From: Notospermus geniculatus
Lineage: Eukaryota; Nemertea; Pilidiophora; Heteronemertea; Lineidae
NCBI GenBank assembly: GCA_002633025.1
Contig: NMRB01000138.1
Location: 491,665-555,664, forward strand
Direction of reading: 5' to 3'
DNA: 64,000 nt
In this document: one piece after another, positions 1 to 58,903 of the stretch
How positions within the stretch are numbered: position 1 is the stretch's first letter
How the letters are laid out: each line of letters begins with the position of its first letter
Made by a program: the position numbers and the translations under genes
Notes under the pieces: model-generated
What the model saw: only the letters and a program-made list of their open reading frames with translations
The model's database searches: none
What the model was told of the DNA's origin: nothing

Positions 1-204
1 TCGAAGGCCTTGAAGGGCTTCGGTAAGTTTTATCAATGTGTTTGTTGTGTCATGAACATGTTGTATACCCCATTAGTTTTAGAAGACACGTTTTGACTGT
101 GTGTGTTTGCTGGTTGGCTTGGCATTTGCTGCTTGTTCTCAGAAAGCTTTCAGTGTTGTAAACATTAATCAGGGGGTGTTCCAAGTTCTCCTTTTATTCT
201 CCAG

Positions 205-294
205 CTTCAGACCCTAAAAAGCCTGGAGGCAGGCATGGTATGGTATTTGGACCCCATCAGCCAACTCAACCGCAGCAACTGCCACAGTTACCTG
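205..294 (+). CDS. EP400: EP400 exon 5, other allele on upstream contig
   Basis: Same boundaries and protein as 14938-15027. It lies on the contig ending at 2436, upstream of the gene start only because of contig order. Confidence 0.83.
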
Positions 295-989
295 GTGCGT
301 AATTTAGCATCATCACACTTCATATTTTTTTTATTTCATTACAACTTTCCCTTATCCCCTTATCTGAATTTTGAAATCCACATTTCCCTAAGGACGAGGT
401 TATTTCTTCAGAGTCAATTTCTGTTGGATACGATTGTGTACATTGTTTTGTGGATGAATATGCTTCAGTACTTTCTGTCAAGTCTTTTTCTTTGTGTAGA
501 ACTAACAGCATTCTCACTTCTATCAATTTATACAGACCTAAGATACATCTGTGATGATAAATCTTCTAGTTACAAGTTCCCACTTCTTTGCAACTTCCAG
601 AAAAATATGGTAGAACTCCCCATTAAATTAGGGATAAAGTTAAGACTGATGGTGTGTTTGTTACGAGTCATTTGCACAGTCATGCATGGTCAACAAGTGC
701 CAATCACTGTAAATATATGTAACATACATAATGCCGTTCATAACATACGTAATGCCATTCATTTTGTTTTTAGGACGTGGACCAGAGAAGATATTTTAGT
801 CAACAACTTGACCTTCACACTTAAAAAAATATTGTCCCCCTGTTTTGCTCAATGTCCGTCTGGTGGTGGAACTGACCTTAAAATTTCATGGAAAACATTC
901 TACTGAACTGAAACATCCTTTTGCATGGCTACTTATTGCATGCATCCGTGAAAGTTCACTGCACAATTAATCTGATGAGTCTGTTACAG

Positions 990-1179
990 GTGGAATTCCT
1001 ATCATATCGTCTCCGACCACACCAGCTGCCTCGTCGTCTTTCATGCCTGTCACACCTCAGTCTTCTGTGAAGACACCGTCACATTCAGTGCCGATAGAGC
1101 AGACAGCACTTGCTAAATCTTTGACCGAGAGTCAGGGTGCACTGACTACAACCCCAGCTAAGCCACCCGGTTCTCAAGG
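990..1179 (+). CDS. EP400: EP400 exon 6, other allele
   Basis: Copy of 15700-15889 with one silent difference. Confidence 0.83.
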
Positions 1180-1487
1180 GTATGTATTCATTTGGTATTG
1201 TTGGTGATATTTTGTTTCAGGAAGAAGGAAGTGGGGGTTCACAGACTGGAAGTGTGTGCCTTTGTATGTAGGCCTAGTAGTTCCTAGTAGATTAGAAGCC
1301 ATTGGGGTGAGGGTTTACCTGCCGCACACTCTTTCAATGAGGCCTTGAAGACGAGGCAAAAAAATCGCCGACTCATATGGTCATATTCTTTTTGCTAAGT
1401 AAAGACGCTCGCTTGATATGATTGATATTCAGTTTGTCATAAACTGCACATTTTCTCTATTTTTTCATCCTCCTGTTGTTATTTCAG

Positions 1488-1629
1488 TACCACTCCCCAT
1501 TCCAAGGCGTCAGTGAAAGCATCCGTATCTCCTGGCTCACAGCGTCTGCACACGAGACAGCATTCCATATCAGCAGTTTATGACAGCACAATAGGGTCTC
1601 AGGAGGCGATTGTGGAGAGAGCTAAACAG
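1488..1629 (+). CDS. EP400: EP400 exon 7, other allele
   Basis: Copy of 16428-16569; three silent differences (TCA/TCG, TCC/TCT, ACA/ACT). Confidence 0.83.
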
Positions 1630-1657
1630 GTGACGACATCACAACGTGCATGACTTG

Positions 1658-2000
1658 TAGTATACACCAAAATCGCAGGTGTAAGATCAAAAAGACGTGG
1701 CTCTGCCACTGGATCTAACTCAGCTCCTCCCACAATATCATATCAAAAGTGTCGGTGTCGGGACTTCGATTTGAAGATATCAACAGCCTGCTGTGTGGTC
1801 GGCAATGCTGACTATCACCAACAGGATTTGCTGGACCCAGCAATGCCAGACTTCTTGACCGTACAACTGGGTATATTACTCAGAACACAAAAACTGTGAT
1901 GCGCCAGGAATACCTACTTGGAGTGACGGTGACAACAGTCATTTGAGCTGGAGAGCGTTTACCCCTGCCCTGGGAGGGTGCTAGGTGTGAGAGGTTGTAG
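1658..2000 (+). repeat. Dispersed intronic repeat, family R1 (block 1a copy)
   Basis: Contains AAAAGTGTCGGTGTCGGGAC and AACAGCCTGCTGTGTGGTCG. Related copies at 16606-16960, 25010-25300 and 31157-31430, so it is a multi-copy element. No coding signal or clear ends seen. Confidence 0.6.
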
Positions 2001-2284
2001 GTCCAAACCGCAAAAACTGCTTATGCTGGCGATTTTGTTCTGCCATCCCTCATTCTAGATGCAAGATGATATTCCTGCTTCTAATTACATGATGGCTACA
2101 GTAAATCAACATGGTTGCTTCCATTTGAAGGAGATTTAGTGCTTCATGTGGCAATGATCCATGTTATATTTTCTGTCCAGATTGGTGTGTTAAAAATGCC
2201 AAAAATTCAGTGATAGGTTCCCTCATGAACGTTGCTGTCCTTCATCATTTATTAAAACAATCTTATTTTGATTCCCAAATGCAG

Positions 2285-2436
2285 GAGGCCCAGGTGATGC
2301 AGAGAATTGCCGAATTGAGAAAGGAAGGTCTGTGGTCCACTAGGAGATTGCCAAAAGTACAGGAACCTGCGAGGAATAAGGCTCATTGGGATTACCTGTT
2401 GGAGGAGATGCAGTGGTTGGCTGCTGATTTTGCGCA
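2285..2436 (+). CDS. EP400: EP400 exon 8 (HSA), other allele, cut by contig end
   Basis: Copy of 17186-17337. The reading stops in AADFA at N 2437, after which unrelated minus-strand arylsulfatase sequence begins. Confidence 0.85.
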
Positions 2437-2437
2437 N

Positions 2438-3662
2438 ACACCACGCGTGCCCCCTTCGTACAGGTTATGTTTGGACCCTCGGAGAGGCCAGTTGTTCCCA
2501 CCAGAATTCACCGACCCGCCGTTGTCAGTAGTGAAAACCAAAAGGGTGTTGTTCATCATGCCCTTATCTGTTAAGGCCTTCACCACTTGACCAACTGCTT
2601 CGTCCAATGCCGTGACCATGGCAAGGAACGTCCGACGATACCGATCAGTGACATTCGGGTACAGCTCGAAAAATCGTTCAGGAACCTGGAGGGGTCCATG
2701 GACACTTTGGAACGGTAGGTACAGAAAGAAAGGTTTGGCTGTGTTGTGTCTTGCAATAAGCTGTCGAGCACGATTAACAAAGGAAAAGCTTGAGTACACA
2801 CCATTTTGGTCATAAACAGGCCTCGTCCCGTTCCTATAGTCCAGTCCTTTGGTAGGATTGTTTTGAGCAAAATCGGAATGGTGGTGGGTATAATAATCAT
2901 TTTCAGCCCCGTAGTAGCCGTAGAATGTGTCAAACCCACGGTAAGTTGGGGTGTACTTCCAGTTGCAGAATCCTAAATGCCACTTCCCTACAATATGAAC
3001 AGCATAACCGAGTGTCTTCAGCATCTCGGGGAGGATGCGTAGCTCCAGAGGAAGTCCAGTAGGTTGCATTGGTTCCAGGACAGAGTGCTGCATCCCGGTG
3101 TGATACGGGTAATATCCCGTCATAAAGGCCGACCTGGACTATAGTCCAGTCCTTTGGTAGGATTGTTAAGAGCAAAATCGGAACGGTGGTGGGTATAATA
3201 ATCATTTTCAGCCCCGTAGTAGCCGTAGAATGTGTCAAACCCCCGGTAAGTTGGGGTGTACTTCCAGTTGCAGAATCCTAAATGCCACTTCCCTACCATA
3301 TGAACAGCATAACCGAGTGTCTTCAGCATCTCGGGGAGGATGCGTAGCTGCAGAGGAAGTCCAGTCGGTTGCATTGGTTCCAGGACAAAGTGCTGCATCC
3401 CGGTGTGATACGGGTAATATCCCGTCATGAAGGCCGACCTGGACGGAGAGCAAACCTGTTGGACGTAGTAATTATTCAGTCGAATTCCCTCCGAAGATAG
3501 TTTCTCCAGATTTGGGCTGATGACTTTCTTGTTGTGCCAACTGACGTCGTTCCAACCCAAGTCGTCTGCGACGATGAAGACGATGTTCGGCTGTGCAGTT
3601 GAAACGTAGGTTGCGAAAGTGCCGGAAAACAGGATTACCTGGAGTGCCAGAAAGATCTGCAT
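2438..3662 (-). pseudogene. Arylsulfatase (B/I/J-like) gene, 5' part, broken by a 305-bp tandem duplication and the contig end
   Basis: Minus strand. ATG at 3662, a hydrophobic signal peptide (MQIFLALQVILFSGTF...), then NIVFIVADDLGWNDVSWHN with the metal-binding DD, and CSPSR, the site whose Cys becomes formylglycine in active sulfatases. GKWHLG, RGFDTFYGYYG and NWPLRGSKHNLYEGGTRG follow and are typical of arylsulfatase B/I/J, lysosomal or secreted sulfate-ester hydrolases. The first reading ends after GLDYSPGRPL (stop near 3120). The block FMTGYYPYHTG...GLDY is then repeated, shifted in frame, and runs on to the contig edge at 2438. Without the duplication the reading would be continuous, so this may be an assembly error and not true decay. 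Confidence 0.85.
2836..3445 (-). repeat. 305-bp tandem duplication inside the arylsulfatase
   Basis: 2836-3140 and 3141-3445 align base for base at an offset of 305 with a few substitutions (for example H/R, Q/L, I/M, S/F). 305 is not a multiple of three, so it shifts the frame. Confidence 0.9.
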
Positions 3663-4168
3663 TTTCCTCCCGGGTTGAGGTTATCTCGCTATCGACACCC
3701 GAAAACTAAGAAGCTGCAGAGGGAGACTAAGAAAACTAAGAAGAAGTGAAAACTAAGAGAACGCAGAAATATGGCTGCCGACACAGTGCACTCTCAAGTT
3801 TGTAGGGCCTTCACTTGACCATTGTTCAGGGACACTAGGCCTACCGGTACATCATTATTCTAAAATTGGCACACAGGCCTAGATTCCGGACACAGTACAC
3901 AGTACACTTTGTCTTTATTTTTAGCAGTACGAAAGGCTACAGGCCTGGTAAAAAATGGGTCAAGTTCCTTCACGTACAAACCGCGCGGCCTGAGAGAGTA
4001 CGTCTTGACGTTGTCTGACGACATCTGCTGTTCACTCAGGGAACAAATGGCGCTTTTCAACCACGAATTTAGTGAGATTCCGTGCTCGGAATGCACCATT
4101 GACCTTGACCTCATTACCAATGACCTTGACCTCATTTTCGCGCGGGCAGAATGGCCTTGACCTCTTAC

Positions 4169-4245
4169 CTTAAATCGTCGTGTTCCAGTCGGAGGCTTTG
4201 CATAGGGTACGCCAAGGAAAACGTCCACCATATCAGTGACCTTGC
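4169..4245 (-). CDS. Carboxylesterase-family gene, exon 2
   Basis: Acceptor CTCCAG (plus 4251-4246), donor GTAAGA. Encodes KVTDMVDVFLGVPYAKPPTG, then TRRFK. FLG(I/V)PYAKPP.G..RF is the diagnostic N-terminal carboxylesterase motif. No further exons with the catalytic serine (GESAG) are visible before the sulfatase start at 3662 or the contig end, so the gene is truncated, fragmentary, or its later exons lie elsewhere. Confidence 0.75.
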
Positions 4246-4324
4246 CTGGAGGTGGAAGAGCAAATGTAAGGAATACATGTAGCCTACAAGTAGTATGGAA
4301 GTGATCGAGTGCATTGATTTGTCC

Positions 4325-4386
4325 ATCCTTGGAGGAATTATACTGACTTATACTGAATTATACTGTCAGTATAATTCCTCCAAGGT
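4325..4386. repeat. Short palindromic element
   Basis: CCTTGGAGGAATTATACTGA reads back as its reverse complement about 40 bases later. A one-sided copy of the same end sits at 58303-58324, so it is a dispersed hairpin element. Confidence 0.7.
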
Positions 4387-5347
4387 CCATCCCAATATTC
4401 AATAACTTGTGATGTTCATAGCTTATGAAACCTTCTTGCCGATCCGACACTAGCGAGGTATAAAGTGTACGATAAACGCAGACGATCCGACTCTGACGTC
4501 ACATGTAGGCCTATGGCAAGCCAAACCGGGGAAAATGTAGTTAGTCCCTGGGATTGGAGAGTGACGCGCTCGGCGATGGTGGCGCCGGCTGTCGAGAAAA
4601 AGTAGAAATACCGGGCTTTCCCACAGCCGACTCATCTCCAAGGTCAACGAGACAAAAGTAGAGCAGGTGTCCTATACATGTAGATATAATTAATTCCAAG
4701 ATAATTAAATGTTGTTTCATGCTGTCCTGCGAATTGTAATCACAACTGGCTTGAATTTTCATTTTGATGACAACACATTTAGTGGTTCAACAAACGCGGG
4801 ATGTAGGCCTAGGTAGGCTATAGGCAATTTAAACGACTTTCATCCCAGCAATGTTACCGCAGTTTCATCTTTCCCTCCTCCCAAATCTGCCCTCTACCCC
4901 TTTTGCTAATCCTTTCATTCAGTTCATTCATTCATTCATTATGATTTTGTGATTGAAATGGATCAAATGGTATAATGTGGGTCAGGTCAGACACAAAGTT
5001 CAGATATCCAGCTATCACCATATACGTTTTTGAGAAACAATCTGGAGATACACTGCAGCTAGCAGTTGACATTAGTTTTCAGATGGTTTGTTCGTTTGTT
5101 TTGTAGGTTTTATTGTTTTTCGGTTTACAGCACTCCGGGCAGTGCATTGGCCCGGAGAAAAAAAAGTTGTGTACACTACAAATGAGACTATAGGTCTGTA
5201 TTTTAGAATGCTCCTCAACGTAAAGGAGTTCCTCACGGCTCCACGCACCAGCGTGCGACCCAAAACAGCTTGGCTGAGAAAAGATAGTGTCAAAAGCCGT
5301 AGGCCTACCAGTGCAAGGGCGTGATGGGCGGCACCCGGGTCGCGCAT

Positions 5348-5463
5348 CCTCCCATCCGACCCTGCATCGCAGGGCTTTGGTCTCGCTCCTCTTCATGCGA
5401 ACGTATGCTCTTCATGCGAACGTATGAAGAGCGGAGCGAGACCAAAGCCCTGCGATGGGAGGA
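5348..5463. repeat. Near-perfect hairpin of about 116 bp
   Basis: CCTCCCATC...GCAGGGCTTTGGTCTCGCTC and its reverse complement flank a short duplicated loop (CTTCATGCGAACGTATG twice). Lies in the carboxylesterase intron. Confidence 0.8.
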
Positions 5464-5559
5464 TGGTGGTGACATGAATACATGAATATACACATCACAT
5501 AAGACAACGAGGAAATGGGGTAATCTCGAGGCGGCAGCCTATAATAGAGAATTTTCGCA

Positions 5560-5815
5560 AGAGTTTTCGCAAAGCCCCCGAAACGCCAACGGGAACGTCT
5601 ATCCTTTTGTTCGGTGGTCTCGTCGTGCCATCGAACAATGGGTTAGGCGTTCGCGTTGGCGTTTCGGGGGCTTTGCGAAAACTCCCTAGTTTTCGACAGC
5701 CCCGAAACGCCAACGCGAACGCCAATCCCATTTTGTTCGATCCCACGTCCACGAAGAGAGCAGCGAACAATAGGATAGACATTCGCGTTGCCGTTTCGGG
5801 GACTTTGCGAAAATT
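5560..5815. repeat. Two adjacent copies of a terminal-inverted-repeat element
   Basis: Ends TTTTCGCAAAGCCCCCGAAA / TTTCGGGGGCTTTGCGAAAA at 5564-5682 and a diverged second copy 5689-5815, with GCCAACGCGAACGCC just inside. Lies in the carboxylesterase intron 1. Confidence 0.75.
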
Positions 5816-5959
5816 CTTTATTACCGCTAAATTGCATACGCCGAAAGGGTTGCATGATCAGACGGTAGTGAAAAACAGAGAATTTTCTGAGTACCTTTTT
5901 TCGTTGTAATAGCGTACTTAGTAATTCATTATCTAACTCACTCCTCATACATACCGTAC

Positions 5960-6092
5960 CTGGTGTCTTATAGTTCTCTACTCTCCTATATCCTTCAAGC
6001 GTTCCCATTGGAGTTTTTACGCGGATGAAGTCCATTCTACTCAAACTAAAGCAGGATAACCAAACGTTCAATGTCAAAATCGCGTAAAACAT
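5960..6092 (-). CDS. Carboxylesterase-family gene, exon 1 (signal peptide)
   Basis: Minus strand, ATG at 6092. A hydrophobic leader (MFYAILTLNVWLSCFSLS) is followed by IRVKTPMGTLEGYRRVENY, matching the V.T..G.L.G start of type-B carboxylesterases. Donor CCAG|GTACGG; leaves phase 1 and joins to exon 2 as YKTPGKVTDMVDVFLGVPY. The family includes cholinesterases, neuroligins and detoxifying esterases; which member cannot be told. Confidence 0.65.
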
Positions 6093-6914
6093 CTTTCAAA
6101 CTAATAAAGTGACTCAAAATGCAAGGCTATATCCCTACAGAGTCCGTAACAGAATTTTTTCTTCGCTGCTCGTTCCAGATAGGGCTCCTTTGGACGAAGA
6201 GGTTGCAGATTTTGTAAGACCTTAGAAATTTGTTATTACATGTATTATTTTTCCATTACATGTAATTTTCCTGAGGTTGAGTGTGCGAATCATTCCCGGG
6301 TATCACGTAGTAAGGAATTGGCAATAACATTGGTAAACAGAACAGAATGAGATTCCACTGACCGACACACAGAGAAACGCCCAAAGTATGCGACCACATT
6401 TCACATGTAAAAGAAAGGATAATCCTGGTTGATGATATGGCGTCCAACGTTGAGCGTAAAACACTCAATGGTTTGATCAGCTGTGAAGCCTGTTGATCAG
6501 GTTCATATTTGACCAACTGATATGACACGTCGGAGTATCTCCAGTCACCGCGTTGGCCTACTTATCGGAAGCTAAAGGTTGGCCTTTTGCTAGTGCAGAC
6601 AGAGAATCCGTGACCAGGTCACTGATTGCGAATCTATCTCCTCCAGATAGCGTCAAGACAACTCGACCTATAGGGCCTACTGTTAATACGGTTCATAATG
6701 GATTTGCGGGAAACATTCCAAACAATTTCCCCATTTAATTAAATTAGTCCTTGTATGAAGTATCTGGTATCGTTTTTCTAATATAAAAATAATACTGGGT
6801 ATACATTTATTATTTTCCGAGCTTTACAGATAGGACTAGTTAACTCATTTCCTTCTTTTTAAGCAGTATACATATTGCCGGACATATTGTGTACATTACT
6901 TAATAAACTGTTAA

Positions 6915-7160
6915 AGGGCTTGTCACACTGAAGTAGTTCTCAAAACGTCCTGCCCCGTCCTAAAAAGTTGTAAAACGGCCTAGAACGTGTAACCCTTCGC
7001 CAGATAATGCCTCGACATTATGGAGCACCCTTCCCGTCCATGAAGTTCGTAAAAAGACTGTAAAAAGTTGCCACTACGTCCACGCCGTTCGCACACAGTT
7101 TGAGCCCGTTCGGCAAAATGTTCAAGAACGCACTGAGAACTACCTCAGTGTGATTGGGGC
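6915..7160. repeat. Inverted-repeat element
   Basis: CACACTGAAGTAGTTCTCA near 6924 and its imperfect reverse complement TGAGAACTACCTCAGTGTG near 7135-7154 bracket about 230 bp. No open frame of note. Confidence 0.6.
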
Positions 7161-7424
7161 ATAAGCTACATTTAAAAATGTCAAGTTGCCTGATAATCTG
7201 CACGAAAAACTGTCCTAGGAATAAAGATCCCATCATTGTTACATACTAAATTTCAGTCCATATAGCACCTAAGCACCTCGTTAATCCTTCATGGAAAAGT
7301 GGAAGTGGACATTTTTACAGGGGGTATTCTTTACTGTTACACCTGTATTCTCGACAAGAATATACAGTACCGGTATAGTTCTAAATTTCAGACCCAGGTT
7401 TCGACCGTGGGTGTAGGCTTATAC

Positions 7425-7600
7425 GTCGTAGATCCAGAGGGGGGCGCATCGGGCGCACGACTCCCCTTTTGGCCAACAAATCTGTAAAATCGACCATGAA
7501 ATTCGGGAAGTGGGCGCAAATTTCAATGTTCCTAGCATCATGAGCACTGGGCGCCCCCTCTTCCCCAAATATCCTGATCCGCCCCTGATAGAGGGGCAAA
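7425..7600. repeat. GGGGCGGATC-type element, upstream copy
   Basis: Similar to 50563-50725: CCCCTTTTGGCCAACAAATC core and GATCCGCCCCTG end. A dispersed MITE-like family. Confidence 0.6.
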
Positions 7601-8044
7601 GCGCGACCGCCCCATGGCGCAGAGTGATGTTTTTTTGTGCCTCAGATTCCTGGAAAAAGCATATTTGGCATCCCATTTTTGAAATTTTTTGGGGGGAGAC
7701 CCCCAGACCCGAGTGTGAAAGGAATATCCAAGTCCCCCTGGAACTTAGGCCTATCCGGGAACTTATCAAATGAGTCCGGCTCTTTGTTCAACGACGAGGG
7801 ATTAGAATATATGGCTAGAGAGACCATGACCATTCGAATACAATAGCGGGCTATTGTTTGTAGGATCTGCATTCTTAGGACGCTGATTCCTGTCAAACCG
7901 GTCCCCCTTTCCGGAAATCCCGGGATATCCGCCCGTTGACCTCTGCCATGATGATGTCGGAGCGCCGCGGATGTGTGGCGGCAAAGACAGAAACGACTAA
8001 ACCTCACTAGTAATGTGCGCATGCGCCGTAGTTCCAGTGAAGAA

Positions 8045-8231
8045 TCAGCCATTTTATACGCGCTAGACTTCGCTGTAAGAAAGCGAATAATCTGTTGTCA
8101 TCTGCACATTTACTCTGTTTTTGACCGATAAGAAGTAAAACAATGACCAGCTAAGGTGAACTTCGCGATGGATTGAGGGTTCTTGTCCTCTGATGGATAG
8201 AAATTCATCGTGAATTTAGCGACTCGTTTTG
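8045..8231 (+). promoter_or_regulatory. Probable EP400 promoter and non-coding first exon
   Basis: A strong donor (TTTTG|GTGAGT, GT at 8232) follows a locally CpG-richer stretch, and the first coding exon is preceded by an acceptor at 9624-9625. A 5' UTR exon ending at 8231 would fit. CAAGATGGCG at 8268-8277, just inside the intron, matches the YY1-type motif often found just downstream of metazoan housekeeping start sites. No TATA box is evident. Start site and exon boundary are inferred. Confidence 0.4.
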
Positions 8232-8636
8232 GTGAGTAATCGGGCTTCCCCCGGCGGCCCGAGACGCCAAGATGGCGTCGGTTCGGATTATTTTCAGTTC
8301 ACATGGTTCAGCACTGTTCAGTGCTTCCTTCCCTCAAGCATGCAAGTAGGCTAGGCAGGCGTCGACTTTTGGCCTGCCCAGCAGAAAACCAGTCAAACAG
8401 CTGTGCTACGTACCGGTAGCTAGGCTACTGGTACTGTTCAGTTCCTGTAGTGTAGGCCTAGGCGCCTGCCCTAGGCTAGGTATGGCAAAAGAAATTTTCA
8501 ACTGTATCAAAATGAAGTACAATCATAATGGCTGTGTAGCTTGATGAATACTGAATTCAGAACAGTTTGAATTATCCCAATAGCTCATCTATAAACAAAG
8601 TTATGGCAATTTAATGATTTGAACAATCAGTCTTTT

Positions 8637-8920
8637 TGCCATAGGCTAGGTTAGGGTAAATGGCCCTATTCTCACACACGTACCAATTCTCGCACGTTTT
8701 TCAATGTACGTTTGTACAAAACATAATGAATTAAATAACACCAAATAAACTGATTAATCTTCATTTCAATAAAGTTTCACCATAAAAACTTCGTTTTTGT
8801 AATTTCTTTCGACATTTTGGGCACAAAAAGCGAATGTGTGAGGACAGGACAGGGTGTGCGAGAATTGGGTCACCGACATGAAAAAGTGTGCCCTATTCTC
8901 GCACACTTTTAAAAGTCAAA
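8637..8920. repeat. Region of inverted CTATTCTCGCACAC motifs
   Basis: CCAATTCTCGCACG near 8675 is inverted as TGTGCGAGAATTGG near 8856, and CCCTATTCTCGCACAC recurs near 8891. Inside the proposed 5' UTR intron. Confidence 0.45.
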
Positions 8921-9648
8921 TTGTGAGAAGCAGAGTGGATTATATACGTGTTTGGCATGTGTACTTCATGCATGTACACAAAAATTCTTACTATGGCGCT
9001 GGTGGCGCCTCTAGAGACAATTTCCGAACCTACCTAGGCTTAGGCCTGTCTACCATGTCTACTGTCCTGATCAGATGCATCCATCATTCATGTCCAAGGC
9101 CAATGCATGATCATCATCCATCCATGACCATGGTTTCCGTTCACGCTAAAAAAGCGTATAGATAGGCCTAGGCCCTAGGCTACACGTCCTACACTGGGCA
9201 AGCAACTTTCAAACGCCAAGACTTGATAGGCCTGCAGTAGGCCTAATCACATTTTCCACGCTTGCATCTATTACGGTACGCTGTGCAAATGTGTAGGCCT
9301 ACGCTAGTGATTTTTATGTCATGCCCATTTTCGATAACATCGTCATCAAAATAAAATTTGATTGATATCAAAAACTGTGATCGCCGTCGCATCTTCTTTC
9401 ACTCCCAGCTGATCTACTGATCAGATTGTTTACAACCAACCAACATTGGCGCTGGCTGACGATTCGTACCAGACCGGCGGGGAATCCCCACTGTTTACTG
9501 GGAGAAGCACATTTTGGTGCCCAAAGATTTTGAAAAAATTACAAATGAATACCAGGTCCTTTCACTGGAAGCATTCGTGCACTGGAGACAAAATCATCAT
9601 TCGTTTATCAATTTATTCATTGTAGGTCCCTTGTAAAAAGGACTTGGG

Positions 9649-57442
<47,794 letters not shown>

Positions 57443-57747
57443 GCCGAGGAGCCATTTCATTGGGTATTTTAGCATGGAACATTGTATAAAATATGTAAAT
57501 GTATTTAATATTTATCAGTAAGCGGAGAAAAAAAATTGTCATTCAATTCACCTTCGTTCCTGCTATTCCTGCTACTCCAGTTGTACACCAGTACAGAGAA
57601 TAGATTGCAGTGCCAGTGTCTGATGTGTTACGTAGCTGAAACTAATCTGCATATGGGTTGGCTGAAGTTCTCAGTCCATATGGGTTGGCTGAAGTATTCA
57701 GTCCATATGGGTTGGCTGAAGTATTCAGTCCATATGGGTTGGCGGAA
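57443..57747 (+). other. EP400 3' UTR and contig end
   Basis: No canonical AATAAA is visible before the contig join at 57748. Sequence just after the join (CCATTTCATTTTATGGGTAT) resembles 57452-57470, so the next contig may restart inside this UTR from the other allele. Confidence 0.5.
57651..57747 (+). repeat. 27-bp tandem repeat, 3.6 units
   Basis: ATATGGGTTGGCTGAAGT(T/A)(C/T)TCAGTCC repeated at 57651, 57678, 57705 and 57732, running into the N at 57748. Confidence 0.9.
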
Positions 57748-57882
57748 NCCATTTCATTTTATGGGTATTGACTGTGGAACGAGAATATTACACAGATTTC
57801 ACCATTTCAGGATAAAGCCAGCTCATACTCGGATGCATCTTGGAGGATATTCCTCCAAGGATGTATGATCGTCGCAGACCGC

Positions 57883-58121
57883 TAAAGGCCCGTTTACACA
57901 TGCAACTTTTCATATGCAACTTCATGCAACTTGTTGCATAAACCTGATGAGACCAAAAAGTTTCATAAAAGTTGCGTGTGTAAACGGGCATGCAACTTGT
58001 TCATGTGTTGCAACTCGATCACGCTGGATGTTGCATCGATTTTTCTATGTGTAAACCGTCCCAGGTAGTTTGCAATGCTGCAACTTGCAACTTGGTGCAA
58101 CCTAGTGTAAACCGCCCTTTA
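57883..58121. repeat. TAAAGG(C/G)C(C/G)GTTTACAC MITE
   Basis: TAAAGGCCCGTTTACAC at 57883 and GTGTAAACCGCCCTTTA at the right end. Many CAACTTGCAAC motifs lie inside and an inner GTGTGTAAACGGGC at about 57975. Confidence 0.8.
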
Positions 58122-58903
58122 CGAATGACTGTAGCACGCCGAATCTGGAAAATGAAGCCACCAAATTTTGGTCGTGCATCCCACGCCGACGTTCGGTGAC
58201 TGAGTAATAATTTGGCGGGTGGGTAAACCCTAACACACCCTGGGAAGAACCCGGGAGAGACCTCATGCCCGTGGAAATCGAATCTACTCTTTCGAATGAT
58301 CTGTCAGTATAATTCCTCCAAGGAATGATGGCGCGCTCTGCTTTCTCTGAAATAATAACGCGGACACAGTCCGGATGGAATTAAACTCCCCGGTTACTCC
58401 CTACGCACTTGTGTACCGCACCCCCTTCGGTTTACCCGCTCTCCAGGGAGGGATCCACTCGGATGTTCAACTAAGGTCGGTGACTGTTGGGCAGACTAAT
58501 GCTGAAAACCCACGTGTGCTGTCGGTCGGATTGTTCAGACTGTCTACTGCTTTCATCCAATTTTGTATCCGCTATCTAGTTAGCGACTTTTGAAGGGTTT
58601 CTGGCTGGGCTTCTGCCCGAGGAAGGGCAACCAACGAAAGAAATTCGATTATTGGAGGGAGACAAGGTTGTCGAGGCCCGAGACGCGTGCTGGGCGTAGC
58701 GTATTAAGCAGAGTGGTAACCCGGTCGGAGGCATCGACGGTTGTCCTCATGTGTAGGACGATCACTTCTCCTATTACACCAAAATTGGCTGAAACGCTGA
58801 TAAATTGCGTTATAAAGGCCCAAACTCTGTCTTGCAAAAATCTTTCCGTAAATTGGGCTGTTCGCGTTCGCCACTCCGCACCAGCAGGATGTTCTGGGAC
58901 TGG

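Larger units (their letters stand above)
1..2436 (+). repeat. Allele block 1a, duplicate of 14733-17338
   Basis: Collinear, nearly identical sequence containing EP400 exons 5-8. It ends abruptly at the single N at 2437. The second copy carries a 235-bp element absent here. Confidence 0.9.
6093..8044. other. Intergenic region between carboxylesterase exon 1 and the EP400 promoter
   Basis: Holds the two repeats listed above; otherwise I see no supported gene. The genes on either side diverge, so promoters for both probably lie here. Confidence 0.5.

Noticed and set aside
235-906. 223-aa open frame (and its twin at 14968-15585)
   Set aside because: It starts in exon 5 in a different frame and runs through an intron. 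Exon 5 uses another frame that joins exons 4 and 6 correctly. No family similarity.
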